From NCBI GenBank assembly GCA_022701365.1, contig JAKUHH010000040.1:930001-994000 (forward strand): a stretch of 64,000 nt of DNA, written 5' to 3'. The notes below the pieces were generated by a model. It saw nothing but the letters and a program-made list of their open reading frames with translations, made no database searches and was not told where the DNA came from. Shown here in pieces: positions 1-12,367 of this stretch. Made by a program: the position numbers and the translations under genes. The DNA is from Mycocentrospora acerina (Eukaryota > Ascomycota > Dothideomycetes > Pleosporales). Each line of letters begins with the position of its first letter. The stretch's first letter is position 1.

Positions 1-425
1 GTTGGGGTGGTACTAAAAGATGACCATGTACTGGGCTTTTGACCTGGCTTGACTTTGTCGAACACGCTCACTCTGTCTCTCGCTTTTGTATCCTTGGGCC
101 TTCTTGGTCTTTCCTTCGAGACAAAGGGTGGCTGGTGTCTTTGCGTAGTCTCTGGATCTATATCAGGGTGGGACGAACGGCTTTTTTCCCCGCAAAGGTT
201 TCTCCCATCTAGGCTTACGATTTGTCGGTTGAGTGAGTGAGTGGGTAAGAAGATTACAAATACGCCATGGCCACAGTCGATATGGGACAAAAGCACTCTG
301 TGGAACGAATCAGAAAACATATCGACATTAAACAGCCAACTATCAAGGTTAAGCCCGTGATTATCGACGCCCCATATCTAACACCTGCAACAACACCGGA
401 CCAGAACTCCCCACTAGAAGACACG
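1..425. other. Upstream region of the beta-glucosidase gene
   Basis: No independent gene is visible here. It is the presumed promoter and 5' leader of the GH3 gene that follows. An ATG at 267 in good context (gccATGg) is in frame with the chosen start at 426, with no stop between, so the last 159 bases could instead be coding. Confidence 0.5.
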
Positions 426-3293
426 ATGGCGGGGAAGAAGCTTTTCTCCATGGAGAGGCCGAGTGACCGGGCGAGGGACTTGGCGAAGAAGTTGACGCTG
501 GAGGAGCAGGTATGTCTACTTTTTCTTATTTTTAATCCTGAGCCCCAGATAAAAGTGATGTTATGGGAAAAAGCCATACAAATAGTGTTGCCTAAAACAT
601 CTGCAAAAAAGGCCTGTGTTTTGATCTCTCGTGGGGGTCACTGTATACATTCAGCTTGGACACAACGTTTACCTCTCTACACTGATCTACTCAAGTCGCA
701 ACTGAAGGAGACTTAAGCTGATTCTTTGCAGATATCATTACTTGCGGGAGCAGATTTCTGGCGAACTATGCCCATCCCTTCCAAAGGCATACCGTCCATC
801 AAGACAACGGATGGACCAAATGGTGCTCGAGGCGAGTTCTTCACCAACGGCACACCAGTGAGTTCTATTGCGCTACTCCCACCTATTTGATGGCTAACAT
901 GCCAAGGCTGCACTGTTTCCCTGTGGTATCTCAATGGCGTCTACATGGAATGTGGATATGATGGAAGAGATCGGACGCCATCTTGGTGAAGAATGTAAGG
1001 CACGTGGCGCTCATGTGCTACTTGCACCCACCGTATGCATGCACCGCTCACCTCTCGGTGGACGTAACTTTGAGTCCTACTCGGAAGATCCTTTCCTTAC
1101 TGGAAAACTTGCAGCATACTATGTTCGTGGACTTCAGAGCAAAGGCATCGCTGCGACGATTAAGCACTTTGTCGGGAACGAGCAGGAGACTGAACGACAG
1201 GCGTATGACGCTGTTATTGCGGAGCGGCCGCTCAGGGAAATCTACCTCAAGCCATTCGAGATTGCTGTCCGAGAAGCATCCCCATGGGCACTGATGAGTG
1301 CTTACAACATGTTGAATGGTGTTCATGCCGATGAGAACGAGCACACAATCAAGGATATTCTTCGAGGAGAGTGGGGATGGGACGGCACAATCATCTCTGA
1401 CTGGACTGGTACATACGATACTGCTCCCTCGATCAAGGCTGGCGTCGACATTGAAATGCCAGGATCCTCGAAATGGCGGAAGCCCGAACAGGTCAAGGCT
1501 GCACTCGACAAAGGGGAACTAGTTTTCAAGGACATTGAGGAGGCGGCTGCAAGAGTACTCTATCTTGTCGACCGAACAAAAGGACTTCACAACCAATCTC
1601 CAGAGCAGCCGGAACAGTCAATCGATAATGTTGAAACGCGGAATTTGATTTTACAAGCCGGTATCGAAGGACTGACACTTTTGAAAAACGAGAACAACGT
1701 GCTGCCGATTAAAAATGCAAAGAAAATCGCACTGATCGGGCCCAATGTCAAGCGAGCAATTGTCAACGGCGGAGGAAGTGCAGGTCTAAATCCGTACTAT
1801 AGAGTCAGCCCCTGGGACGGCATCCGCAATCGATTTGACGGCGAGGTGACTTTTGCTCAAGGATGCGATAGCTCGAAATGGCTCCCACTCGCCACCCCAT
1901 ACTGCACAGCTCCCAGCGGTCAACGCGGAGTTCGTCTAGAATACTACCGAGGTGATAGGTTCAAGGGCGAGGCAGCAGTCGTACAGCACAAGGTCAGCAC
2001 AGATCTCTGGCTTTGGGATTCTGCGCCTATGGAGCTTCTGCCAGATTTTTCGTTCAAGGTCAAAACTATACTTACTCCCAAGTCGACGGGTAACCACAGC
2101 TTCAGCTTTGCTTCTGTAGGTCCTGGTCGAATGTTTTTAGACGGCCAGCTTTTCATCGATAATTGGGATTGGACTGAGGAGGGCGAGGCGATGTTCTCCG
2201 CTTCTGAGGATGTGCTGAAGTCGATTCAGCTTGAGGAAGGTAAGCCGGTTGAGATTCTCATCGAGAGCACCAACGAGGTTCGCCCAGCGTCGAAGGTCTC
2301 CATTATCGGTCGTCGTTATGACTACGGTGGATGCAGAATTGGGTATCAAGAGGAGGATAAGATTGACCGCCTGCAAGAAGCTGCTGATGTAGCAAGAGAA
2401 GCGGATGTTGCAGTGTTGGTAGTTGGTCTCGACGCAGAGTGGGAGTCGGAGGGCTACGACAGACAAACCATGGACCTCCCTAAGAACGGCTCGCAAGACC
2501 GTCTCATTGAAGCTGTTCTCGCCGCCAACCCGCGCACCGTCGTTGTCAACCAGTCTGGTACCCCCATTTCTATGCCGTGGGTACACAAGGCTCCAGCAAT
2601 TCTGCAAGCTTGGTATCAAGGCCAGGAGGCTGGAAACGCGCTCGCAGATGTCCTTCTCGGTAACCAGAGTCCCAGTGGAAAGCTGCCAACAACGTTTCCC
2701 GTTCGCATCCAGGACAACCCTGCGTTTCACAACTGGCCAGGTGAGAATTTGAAGACTGTTTATGGTGAGGGTATCTATGTTGGGTACAGACATTACGACC
2801 GCTCCCAGATCGCGCCTCTCTTCCCCTTTGGCCATGGTTTGACGTACACAACATTCGAGTACGGAACACCTACTGCCAACAAGACTGTCCTTCTGGACTC
2901 GGAGACCATTGCCATCAGCGTCCCAATCACCAACACGGGATCTGTAGCCGCCCACGAGATTGTTCAAGCGTACGTCAAGGACGTCAAGTCTACGCTCCCA
3001 CGCCCAGAAAAGGAACTCCAAGCTTTTGGCAAGGTGTTTTTGCAGCCTGGTGAGACCAAAAACGTTACATTGAAGCTAAACAAGTACTCTGTTGGGTATT
3101 TCGATACGAATTTGGGTCAGACGGGAGCGTGGATTGCGGAAGAGGGTGCGTTTGAAGTGCTCATTGGAGCGAGTAGCAGGGATATCAGGTATAGTCTTTC
3201 CCCCTGCTCGTGAGGTTTGAGCAAAATGCTAACGAGCTACGTAGGGCAAGATTTAGCTTCGAGGTCGAGGAGTCATTTCAATGGATATTCTGA
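426..3293 (+). CDS. GH3 beta-glucosidase with PA14 insert, intracellular type
   Basis: Glycoside hydrolase family 3 enzyme that releases glucose from the non-reducing end of beta-glucosides. Four exons: 426-509, 732-857, 907-3188 and 3245-3293, giving 846 residues, the usual size for fungal members with a PA14 domain. The substrate loop reads IKHFVGNEQETER; the catalytic nucleophile is Asp235 in IISDW. A PA14 domain sits at about residues 408-538 (VRLEYYRGDRFKGE...LFIDNWDW), followed by the second GH3 domain and a C-terminal fibronectin III-like domain. The last intron is needed for the normal ending (RARFSFEVEESFQWIF); reading straight through stops early at 3213. No signal peptide is seen, so a cytosolic role is likely. 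An in-frame ATG at 267 would add 53 residues; 426 was preferred on family length. Confidence 0.93.
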
Positions 3294-4532
3294 ACGCGGG
3301 AGAGAGGTATATTGGGACAGGGGAATATATTGGGTAACACATAGTAGGCGTTTGGAGTATCGGGAGCCTTGCCCGAATTATGTTCATGCGGGAGTAATAG
3401 GTTAGTATATGTCAGCTGTGTAAATGGAAAGTATAGAGATTTAGTGCTTCTTTCTGAATTTTTGTTTTTGTTGGAACGACGTGCTCAGTAGAGTGTCGTC
3501 TGTGTTTACGACGCTGTGACGAGAAAGATGGGGGTGGATGACGCCTCAGGTCTTGATGAGCCTATCGTCTCGTGATGTCCGATCGAAGTGTTAGCTATTC
3601 ATGATTATTCAGGCCACTTCTGAATGGTCTGGTAAGCCTCTGGAAGAACCCTGGCGCTTATACGTGGAAATCAAAATCTTGGTTGTGGCATTCTGGTGGA
3701 CAAAAAGGCCGTGCCCTGAGGTTGCCTCGTCAACCAATAGCAACAACGGTGATTGAAACGACGGAAAATTGTGGCCTACGAAGTACAGTGCACTGAGATG
3801 AGATGTCTGACCATAGAAGGGTGAGTTACAGGATAGCATGCACTAGACAATGGTTGGTCGTGTGGCTCGTATGTTGAAGTAACTTTGGGTTATTGTTTCG
3901 CGTCATGCCATGGTACGTTAAACGTACCTGGATTGACGCACAACCAGAATAATTAGATTTACGGTGAGATTTGTACAAAGGCGAAGATTCTGATTCTTAT
4001 TTAGAATCGCATTTACAGGTTGTATTTTTACATGGTCACCCCACCGCCTTTTGTCTCGAGAGGCCTTACTAAACGCCAAGGAAGATGGGGTGGAGGGACT
4101 CACTTTACGTCACCTGCCCACTCTCGGCCTAGCGCTCGGAACGGAACAACATAGGCATCTCAGGGTTCAATCAAGCGCTTTTGCAGGAACTCTTACTCAA
4201 TCAACACCGTCAACCGGCGTGACCACCTGCTCCAAAGCTCTACGGGAGTCGCATCATCTGGCCGCATAGACGGGTGACTTTTGTCTGTCTTCTTCTGGCG
4301 TTGCTTTCGCGCAGAATCGACTTTGCGCCAGCTTGAGCTGCTCCTGACCCTCGGCCACTGGTCCAGCTCCAGCTCTCCAACCACAACCACGCCCCCCAGC
4401 CGCGCAGCCACACCGCCCGCAGTCCGCGTTTCCATGAGCGGCAGCGAGCCCTAAGACGCCTTGTCCATTGCAAACGCGCGCGCATCTCCGACTTCGCAGC
4501 CACGTTAAAGCCGACGGATCGGTAAAGCCGGG
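3294..4532. other. Intergenic region between beta-glucosidase and SIN3
   Basis: No gene is supported. The first part is the 3' flank of the GH3 gene. From about 4,300 onward the sequence becomes GC-rich and is the likely SIN3 promoter and 5' leader. Minus-strand open frames here have no family resemblance. Confidence 0.6.
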
Positions 4533-7500
4533 ATGAATCCAGCACACCGCGACGGGTGGCCGCCGTCGCAGGCCGCCACATCTGGCCAGCAGCAAACAGA
4601 ACACGGCCAGGCACAGGGCCCACGCCCGCTTGGTGCATATGGGTGCGTGTCTCCCTCCCCCTCTCCCGCCTGTTGTTGTCTGTTGCGCCAGCCACCATGG
4701 ATGCAGCGTCCGTCGCGACGCCTGGCACGCCATCATCCCACCAAGAGTATGCTGACGATGAGGCAAACTGCAGGCCGAACAATGCGAACCCACAACCTCC
4801 CTCGCATGCGTCACCCTCCCAAGGTCCGGGATCGGTGCTCCCTCCGCCTTCTGGTACGTCACGCCCATGAGCGACGCGTTTGTTTACGCAGCTGACCCCA
4901 AATTAGGTGCTTCCTTCTACTCGTCCAACGCCGCCACGGCCCACAACCAAAATCTGCCTGTGCTTCCTGGACTGACGGGACAGCCTCCTCACACGTCGCC
5001 CCACATGTCTGCTCAGCGACCGCCTTCTTCTGAGGCGGGGCCCATGGCGCAAAGCCACCAGGGCCCGCCCCAAGGCCCCCCATACTCGCTTCCTGGAATA
5101 TCGCAAGCGCTGCAACAGCCACACATGCAGTCTCAGGAGCAGGCCAACGCCGACCGTGAGCGAGAGTTGCGCGAGCGCGAAGCACGCGAACGCGAGATCA
5201 TGGAGTCGCATGCGGCACAGCAGGACGAGATTGTCAAACGCGAGGCAGAGCTCCACGAGCGTCAACAGCGAGAGCAGGCTGCGCATCAGAACCACTCTGC
5301 GCCCATACAAATCCACCAGCCCGTCGCAGTGGCACCATCAGCGCGTACAATCCACGGCCCCAACGGTCTACTTGGGCAGTCGGGACCTCTCGGCGGACCA
5401 AATCCACTCGCAGGGCCAAATGCTCAAGGAGCTATCTTTGGAAACGCGCCCGTTCAGCATGATCAAACCACACCAAGGATGCAGCACGCTGCGCCGCCAC
5501 CTGCCCAGGCCCAGATGTTGATGCCATTTGCTGGCCCGCCAGGCGCGATGGGTATGGGTCAGGGCCAACAACCCATCCTGAACGACGCGCTGAGTTACCT
5601 CGATCAAGTCAAGGTCCAGTTTGCCGACCATCCAGACGTGTACAACAGGTTTCTCGATATTATGAAAGATTTCAAGAGCGGCGCAATCGATACGCCAGGC
5701 GTCATCGAGCGAGTATCTACTCTGTTTGCTGGAAACCCCAATCTGATCCAGGGATTCAACACATTTCTTCCACCAGGGTACAAGATCGAATGCGGCACGA
5801 ACGGCGACCCCAACGCGATTCGCGTGACAACACCCATGGGAACAATGGTCTCTACTATGCCTGCCCCGAGACCGCTCTCGCCGCCACGCAGCGGCGCCGT
5901 CAACGGTAACGCTGCCCCTCAGCACGAAACGACATACTACGAGACTTCTCAGGGTCGACCTTGGCCTCTGCAGCAGAGAGCACAAGGACCCGAGGGCCAG
6001 GAGACTTTATTTTCTCCTAATAACCGCAGCCTGGGACAGCCACTGCATTACGGTGCACAGCAAGGGCAGCAAGGTCCAGCGCCTATCTCGCCAGAAGTCA
6101 CGGCACGCCCTCTTCCTGACGCTGTGAGTACTGCTGCTGCCCTTGCGCATCAGCAAGAACAAAGAGGAGTGTCGCAGCTCCAGAATGCTGTTACTGCGGC
6201 TACTGGTGGTTCTGTTCTTTCGCCAAGTGCGGGTATCTCTACACCGCTTCCTGTTCAAGCCATAAACGGTGCAGTCCAGGTCGCTCAGATGGGAGGCCTT
6301 GGGGCCGAGAAACGAGGTCCAGTGGAATTTAATCATGCCATCAGCTACGTGAATAAGATTAAGAATCGCTTTGCATCGCAGCCGGACATTTACAAGCAGT
6401 TTTTGGAGATTCTGCAGACTTATCAACGCGAATCAAAGCCAATCCAGGATGTGTACGCTCAAGTCACCGGCCTCTTCAGCTCTGCGCCGGACCTGTTGGA
6501 AGACTTCAAACAGTTTCTTCCAGAGTCGGCAGCTCAGCACCGGGCACAACAACAAGCGGCAAGGAATGCCGCCGAAGACGCGGTTATGCTAACCAACGTC
6601 CGAGGCGAACCTGGCTACGGTCAGACACCAAATTTCCAACAAACTCCACGCGCAGATACTTCTCGATTGCCTCCAATGGGCAATTTTGCGCCTACGCCAA
6701 CGGCGAATCGCGACAACAAGCGAAAGCGTGAGCGTCAGGGTCCTGTGGTTGCGGCTATCCCGGTGCCGATGACTCAGGAGCCACCGACCTCGAACATGCG
6801 TGGCTCATACGGACAGAGCAGCATCAACAAGGTACGTGACTTGTTTCATTTTGTTCGATTTGCTGTCTCGTTTTGCATATTTATGCACGGGCCTCACTCT
6901 TTCACTGCTTATATCTGCGCGTCAGTGTGATCGCTACGATTGCTTTTTTTCATTTCATCATCTGCATGTGCTATTCTCCTTTTCCGGGCCCTCTATTTAC
7001 ATGAGGCTTCAACCTTTTCTTTAATGTCCTCGAATCAGCTCACTTATCGTGGCATGCTGTTCACATCTTTCGAGACGCGTGTGTTTTTGTCAAACGATGA
7101 TCAGAGATACAACACAGGTACTGACAAGTTAAAGCGCGCGAAAACAGGCCATGCTACCAAGCAAGCCGTGCCTGATGGCCCACCAGTCTCGCCTACATTG
7201 ACGCCTGCACTACCAGAGCCTCTGCCGCCTACGAACACTACCACTCCTAACCAGGATGAGCTGGCGTTCTTCGATCGCGTCAAGAAATTTATTGGGAACA
7301 AGAACACCATGAACGAATTCCTGAAGCTCTGCAACCTCTTCTCACAAGATTTGATTGACAAGCAGCTGTTGATCTACCGAGCGCAGGCATTTATTGGCGG
7401 AAATCAAGAGTTGTTCGCATGGTTCAAGAAGTTTATGGGCGAGGACGAGGAGCAGCAAAAGACCCGACCTAAGACTGTCAACTCGCGGGTCTCGCTATCA

Positions 7501-9828
7501 AACTGTCGTAGCCTTGGACCAAGCTACCGGCTGTTACCGAAGCGTGAGCGTGAGCGAGTGTGCAGCGGTCGTGATGAGCTTTGCCGTTCCGTCCTGAACG
7601 ATCAATGGGCCTCTCACCCAACCTGGGCGTCGGAAGACTCTGGATTTGTTGCCCACCGCAAGAACGGATTCGAAGAGAACTTGCACAGGATTGAGGAAGA
7701 GCGACATGACTATGATTTTAACATCGAGGCCTGTAACCGTACCATCCAGCAGCTGGAACCAATCGCCAATCAACTGCTCACCATGAAGAGCGAGGACCGG
7801 GCAGCCTTTACTCTACCTCCTGGCCTCGGTGGACAAAGTGAGACTATTTATAAGCGTGTCATTATGAAAATATATGGCCGTGATAAGGGGAAGGACGTGA
7901 TCAAGGAGCTTTTCGAAATGCCGTGGAGCGTGGTACCTGTCCTGCTTCACAGACTCAAACTCAAGCTTGAAGACTGGAAAGCTGCCCAGCGTGAATGGGA
8001 GAAGGTTTGGCGCGATCAAACTCAGAAGGTCTTCTGGAAATCCCTCGACCACCAGAGCATCACGGTCAAGCAGACAGATAAGCGTCAGTTCCAACCCAAG
8101 TCGCTCACCAACGAGATCCAAGTTCGTTACGAGGAACAGAAGCGACTTCAGACGATTCAGGAGATTCCGCAGCCTGATTACCAGTTCGTGTTCTCTTTCA
8201 AGGACGAGGAAGTTCTGTTTGATGTGGCTCGTATGATGCTCACATTTGCGGATAACAACAATGGTACCGACTTTGCAAAGGTTGTTCCATTCATTAGAGA
8301 GTTTGTGCCATTGTTCTTCGGCCTCGATACAGAAAAATTCCAGCAGCGAGTTCAGATGTCGGGCCGTGATACTCCCAACGAGTCTGGCGAAGACACTCCT
8401 AGCCCTGATGATGACGTCTCCCAGCGATCGCTGAAGCCAAAGAAGGGTGATCTCCGCCGTGACGTCCTTGATCCTCGTGGCAAGTCGCGAAAGGACAAGG
8501 AAGACGGTACCGCATCAGCGAGCAGGGATTCTACGCCAGAAAATCCCTCCGGACCTGAAGATGAGGTCGCCGCCGAAAGTTCTAGCTCGAACCGAAGTGA
8601 ACGACCATCAGGTCACTGGGTAGACTATTCGGTTGCTCCTACAGCGCTTGGTGATAAGGAGTTTGAGCACGACGAGCACTACCAGCGTACCGAGTACAAC
8701 ATGTACGCGAATGCGTCAATCTACTGCTTCTTCCGCATGTTCGTGTATCTGTACGAAAGACTACTTAAGCTTAAAGAGAGCGAAGATGAAGTCCGCAAGG
8801 TCGTCAACCGCGCCAAGGAATACAAGCCAGCGCAGAGGCTCAAGATGTTGGACAAGCAACCCGACGACTTCTTCAAAGACACTTCTGCCTCGGCAAACTA
8901 CTACCAGCAGGTTCTTGACCTTTTCCAGGATCAAATTCTCGGCGAGACCGATATGAACTTTATTGAGGAAACATTAAGACGATACTACTTGCAGATCGGA
9001 TGGCAACTCTACTCCTTTGACAGGCTGCTCAGCTCGCTCGTGCGATCTGCGCTTGCAGTTGTAAGCCAGGATAGCAAGGATAGGAGCCTCGATATCTACA
9101 ATCTCTTCAGGAGGGATCGCATCAATGAGACAACAACGCACAAGACCGAAATCAACTACAGGAAAGCTGTAGAGAAGTTTGCCAAGGACGCTGATACTTA
9201 TCGCATCACCTACGTGAGTTGCTCGGATTCTTGTCCAAATAGCGTATCACTAACATCTCTACAGGATCCCGCTAAGATGGAAGCATACGTGCGGCTATTC
9301 AAGAAGGACGACCCTACCTTCGAGTTCAATTCTGTTGATCGTGTCAAGCGATGGAGAGCATATGTAGCGACCTACACCGCTGTCGAGCCTACAGAAGAGG
9401 TGGACATTTCTCGGATTCATTACCCATATCTCAAGAAGCGTTTGGCAAAGAGCCAAGATATTACTGATGCAGGCCGTCTCGACCACGTCAAGCACAACGA
9501 TAAAATCACTGTATCCATCAGTCCAGCTGCTTACACCATGTCATTCGTCACCAGTGAGCCCTTTGGCACTGGCGGTGTTCAGTACTTCCTACAGCCCGAT
9601 GACGTACGTGCAGGTGTCAGCGAGACCTTCCCCAACCCCACCGAGGAGTTCAAGGCGCTCAACGATTCGAGGCGCGATCTCGCTCAGGAGAAGCTTGTCC
9701 GCAATAATACTTGGATGAAAGACCTCAGCCGTGACGACGTGGATGCGCAAAAAGCGGCGTTCAAGAAGGATCTCGAGCAGGCGAAGACCTTCAAGGATGA
9801 TGAAGATGTGGAGATGGCGGAGGTGTAA
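4533..9828 (+). CDS. SIN3: SIN3-type transcriptional corepressor scaffold
   Basis: Scaffold of the Sin3/Rpd3 histone deacetylase complex in the nucleus. Proposed exons: 4533-4642, 4774-4853, 4907-6831, 7135-9213 and 9265-9828, about 1,585 residues, normal for fungi. The start MNPAHRDGWPPSQ resembles other fungal Sin3 N-termini. PAH1 lies at about residues 285-359 (ALSYLDQVKVQFADHPDVYN), PAH2 at 537-604 (AISYVNKIKNRFASQPDIYK) and PAH3 at 746-806 (ELAFFDRVKKFIGNKNTMNE). The HDAC-interacting/Sin3 corepressor domain follows (RSLGPSYRLLPKRERE...VFWKSLDHQSITVKQTDKRQ). The N-terminal half is rich in Pro, Gln and Ala with an acidic/arginine coiled stretch. Introns 4643-4773 and 4854-4906 both have a GCTGAC branch site. 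The 6832-7134 intron is long; its acceptor could also be at 7128, and it could hide a second intron. The 51-base intron 9214-9264 has no stop. Confidence 0.93.
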
Positions 9829-11531
9829 TTGTATTGTATTGGGTTGAGTTGCTGTTTTTATTGCTGCCATACACGTACACATGTCATTTTTTTCTGTTCA
9901 GTACCTAGGGATATTTGGCGCATAGGGCAGAAATGTATACGAGATGAGGTTGGATTCGTGGGCGGGGTTTGATGACGGGGGGTTTGTGTGTTTAGGATGC
10001 TTGTCCCGAGCGATGGCGGTTGAGCTGTGGAGCGTGCGAGCGAGCTGGTAGTGATGCCATGTGAGCCGTAGGTCTGTTTGTGTATGCTTGACTTTTGGCA
10101 TGGGCGTTTTTTGATACCTACTCCCTACTCGAATCAATTCGACGAGATTCGCATTTGTACTCACGTGCTACTGCTCTTTGAGTTGACAGCTGAACCCATG
10201 TAATTATGACGTGAGAAAAGTCGACTTACTATCGTGCGCCAATATGAAGGCACTAGACAAGAGGAAGCGTTACCCGTCCATCGTGGCAACAGCATCGTGC
10301 ACCTCAACTCTTGAACCAACCTGAGCAGATAGATAGCTGAGCGACCGCCGAGCCCGCACGACACATTATTATTAGTGAGCTCGCATCTCCACTCCTAAAA
10401 TCTCACTTCTCTTTATTCCTTCCAGGTACAACCATGTAGTCATATTAAACGATCCATTCATTCAACGTGGCTGCTGGGGGGGATCTTGAGCATTGAAGAT
10501 TACACGCTCTGTTTCTCTCTTTCTATCTCTCAACACTACACTAAACCCCCCTAGCACCGTGCAAAACCACACACAATCGCCATTTCGGCGCGTCCCCGCA
10601 GAGTTCCGGATCCGCATCTTGGGGAAGGAATACGTATTCCACTCGCCTAACCTTGAGGATACCAAAATTAGAATACAGCATAGGTCTTGACGCGCATTAG
10701 TAATCCTTGGGCTACCGCTGGATCTACCTTGTTAATGCGAGATTGCCGTATCGCATAACTTGTGGGGCCCGGGGCTATGTTCGAGAAGGCGGAGAGTGAG
10801 GTTGGAGGGAGAAATGATGGGGCGGACGCGGGGGGGTTTGTGAGGCGTATTGAGGAGTATTATTGGAGATAGCGAAGGAGGTGAGGATAAGATATTGGGT
10901 GATAGTGTGGGGGGAGTTTTGGTTCTAATCTTTGGGGGTGGTGGTGAGAGAAGAAGGGAGGTGAGGCGGTCTGGCTAGGATGTGGGGGTGGGAAGATATG
11001 GATTCAATGAATCTGAAGAAATTTGAGGAAATTCGGAGACGCAAGGAGATTGGAAGATAAGAAATGGGGCTACTACTATCTGTTGACATTAAGAGTTTTT
11101 CTTTAGAGAGAGCAAGGAGATGTTTGAATTTCGACAAGTTTCTAGGCAGGTGGCTTTCGTTGCTCGTTGGTCAATGCGCAGGTCCATTGTCAACAAATAA
11201 CGTTGTTTACAATCTGTAACATTTTTGCCTGTTACTTGGTTTGTAGTTACTGAACATCGGTTGTAGTCGATATGCTGTTTTTCAGTTGTGAGTTTTGTTG
11301 GTTTGGTAGTCATACGTCATCAATTCAAACTCTATCCAAGCTTCCCAACCTCCTCCCCAACCTCTTTTTTGCTAAGCATATTTTCCGACCAAACTAAAAT
11401 AAACAGGGCGATACACAGACCAGCGTGCGTCGATGTTCTAAAATTTGGGGCCCCTTTGACGCTACTCCAAAATACACACGTCAACAACCAATCCAACCCC
11501 TGCGTCAGCTGTCCTATCCATCGTCAACATC
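9829..11531. other. Intergenic region with a purine-skewed tract
   Basis: No gene is supported over about 1.7 kb. From about 10,775 to 11,070 the plus strand is strongly enriched in G and A (runs such as gcgggggggtttgtgagg), a strand asymmetry without a coding explanation. Only short open frames without family resemblance occur. Confidence 0.5.
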
Positions 11532-11834
11532 ATGGCCGCCCCAATCTACTATATCCTTTCAGTAGTGGCCATGATTATGCTTCTCCTAGGCGTAACTGCA
11601 GTTCTTTTCTGGCTCCTCGGCATCGACCAAGTCGTCAAAGATTTGAAGCGTAATAGGAAGCGTCGCGCACAACCAGCGTCTGCAGAGGAGATCGAACTCG
11701 AATCGTTTGCGGATATAAAGAAAAAGGCCCGAGAGCGCAGGAGGAAAGAAGCAGCGAAGAGATGGGAAGAGAGTCGGGCGAGGAGGGAGAGGGGGTATTT
11801 TTCTGGAATGCGGAGGGCGTATGATGAGTCGTAG
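11532..11834 (+). CDS. Small single-pass membrane protein with basic tail
   Basis: Uninterrupted 100-residue frame beginning at ATG in good context (catcATGGCC). Residues about 5-30 form one hydrophobic membrane segment (YYILSVVAMIMLLLGVTAVL). It is followed by a strongly basic, probably helical tail with LKRNRKRR and KKARERRRKEAAKR. I do not recognise a family. The topology suggests a short N-terminal membrane anchor with a highly charged cytosolic domain. A second small membrane protein begins 209 bases downstream on the same strand. Reality is supported by the clean start, the coherent membrane/charged layout and codon use; function is unknown. Confidence 0.65.
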   Translation: MAAPIYYILSVVAMIMLLLGVTAVLFWLLGIDQVVKDLKRNRKRRAQPASAEEIELESFADIKKKARERRRKEAAKRWEESRARRERGYFSGMRRAYDES

Positions 11835-12043
11835 GTTGGGATGGGGGATGCAAACGGGGAAAAGAAATTGTGGCAGTCTGAGAGCAACGCATGTACTGAA
11901 GAGGAATATCCATATACCGCACCTTCAGTCACTTTCACTTCAGCGCCATAATATCATATAGATCTTTCTTTTTCACTGATGACCCGCCTCTATGTCCTCG
12001 AGCTCTATAAGCATCAAACTCTTCCGCACCCGCACCCACCAAA

Positions 12044-12367
12044 ATGCCCGCCAAAATCCCATTTACTGCGAACCCAGGCTCCCCTCTCGACCCCGAGCTC
12101 ATCTGGGTCTTGACCGCCGTTGCCGGAATACTCCTCCTCCAAATTCTCGCCACAGTTGCATATCTCCGGTGGCACAACTTATCAAGTAAATCTCAGTGGA
12201 AGCGCCTGAGAGAGGAAGGCGTTGTTATTGTTGGTGGGCCAGTTATGATCTGGAATGAAAACCCACCTCCACGACCAACGTATTCGAACTACAACCTACG
12301 CCAGGCGATGGAATCGAGCTACGAGTTCCGTGGGACAGCATGGCATCATCCTGATATCTGGCAGTAG
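12044..12367 (+). CDS. Small single-pass membrane protein
   Basis: Uninterrupted 107-residue frame starting at ATG in the context caaaATGCCC. Residues about 18-41 form one membrane segment (IWVLTAVAGILLLQILATVA), followed by a basic flank (YLRWHN, KSQWKRLREEG). The C-terminal tail is rich in aromatic residues and Pro (VIWNENPPPRPTYSNYNLRQ region) and ends in HHPDIWQ. I do not recognise a family. Size and layout resemble the preceding gene, but no clear sequence similarity is seen between the two, so duplication is not claimed. Confidence 0.6.
   Translation: MPAKIPFTANPGSPLDPELIWVLTAVAGILLLQILATVAYLRWHNLSSKSQWKRLREEGVVIVGGPVMIWNENPPPRPTYSNYNLRQAMESSYEFRGTAWHHPDIWQ

Noticed and set aside
2137..3021. 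Minus-strand 294-codon open frame
   Set aside because: Antisense to the conserved GH3 catalytic region, with no family resemblance.
4240..4868. Two overlapping minus-strand frames of 180 and 204 codons
   Set aside because: They lie in the GC-rich SIN3 leader and first exons, are Arg/Ala/Trp-rich, and match no family.
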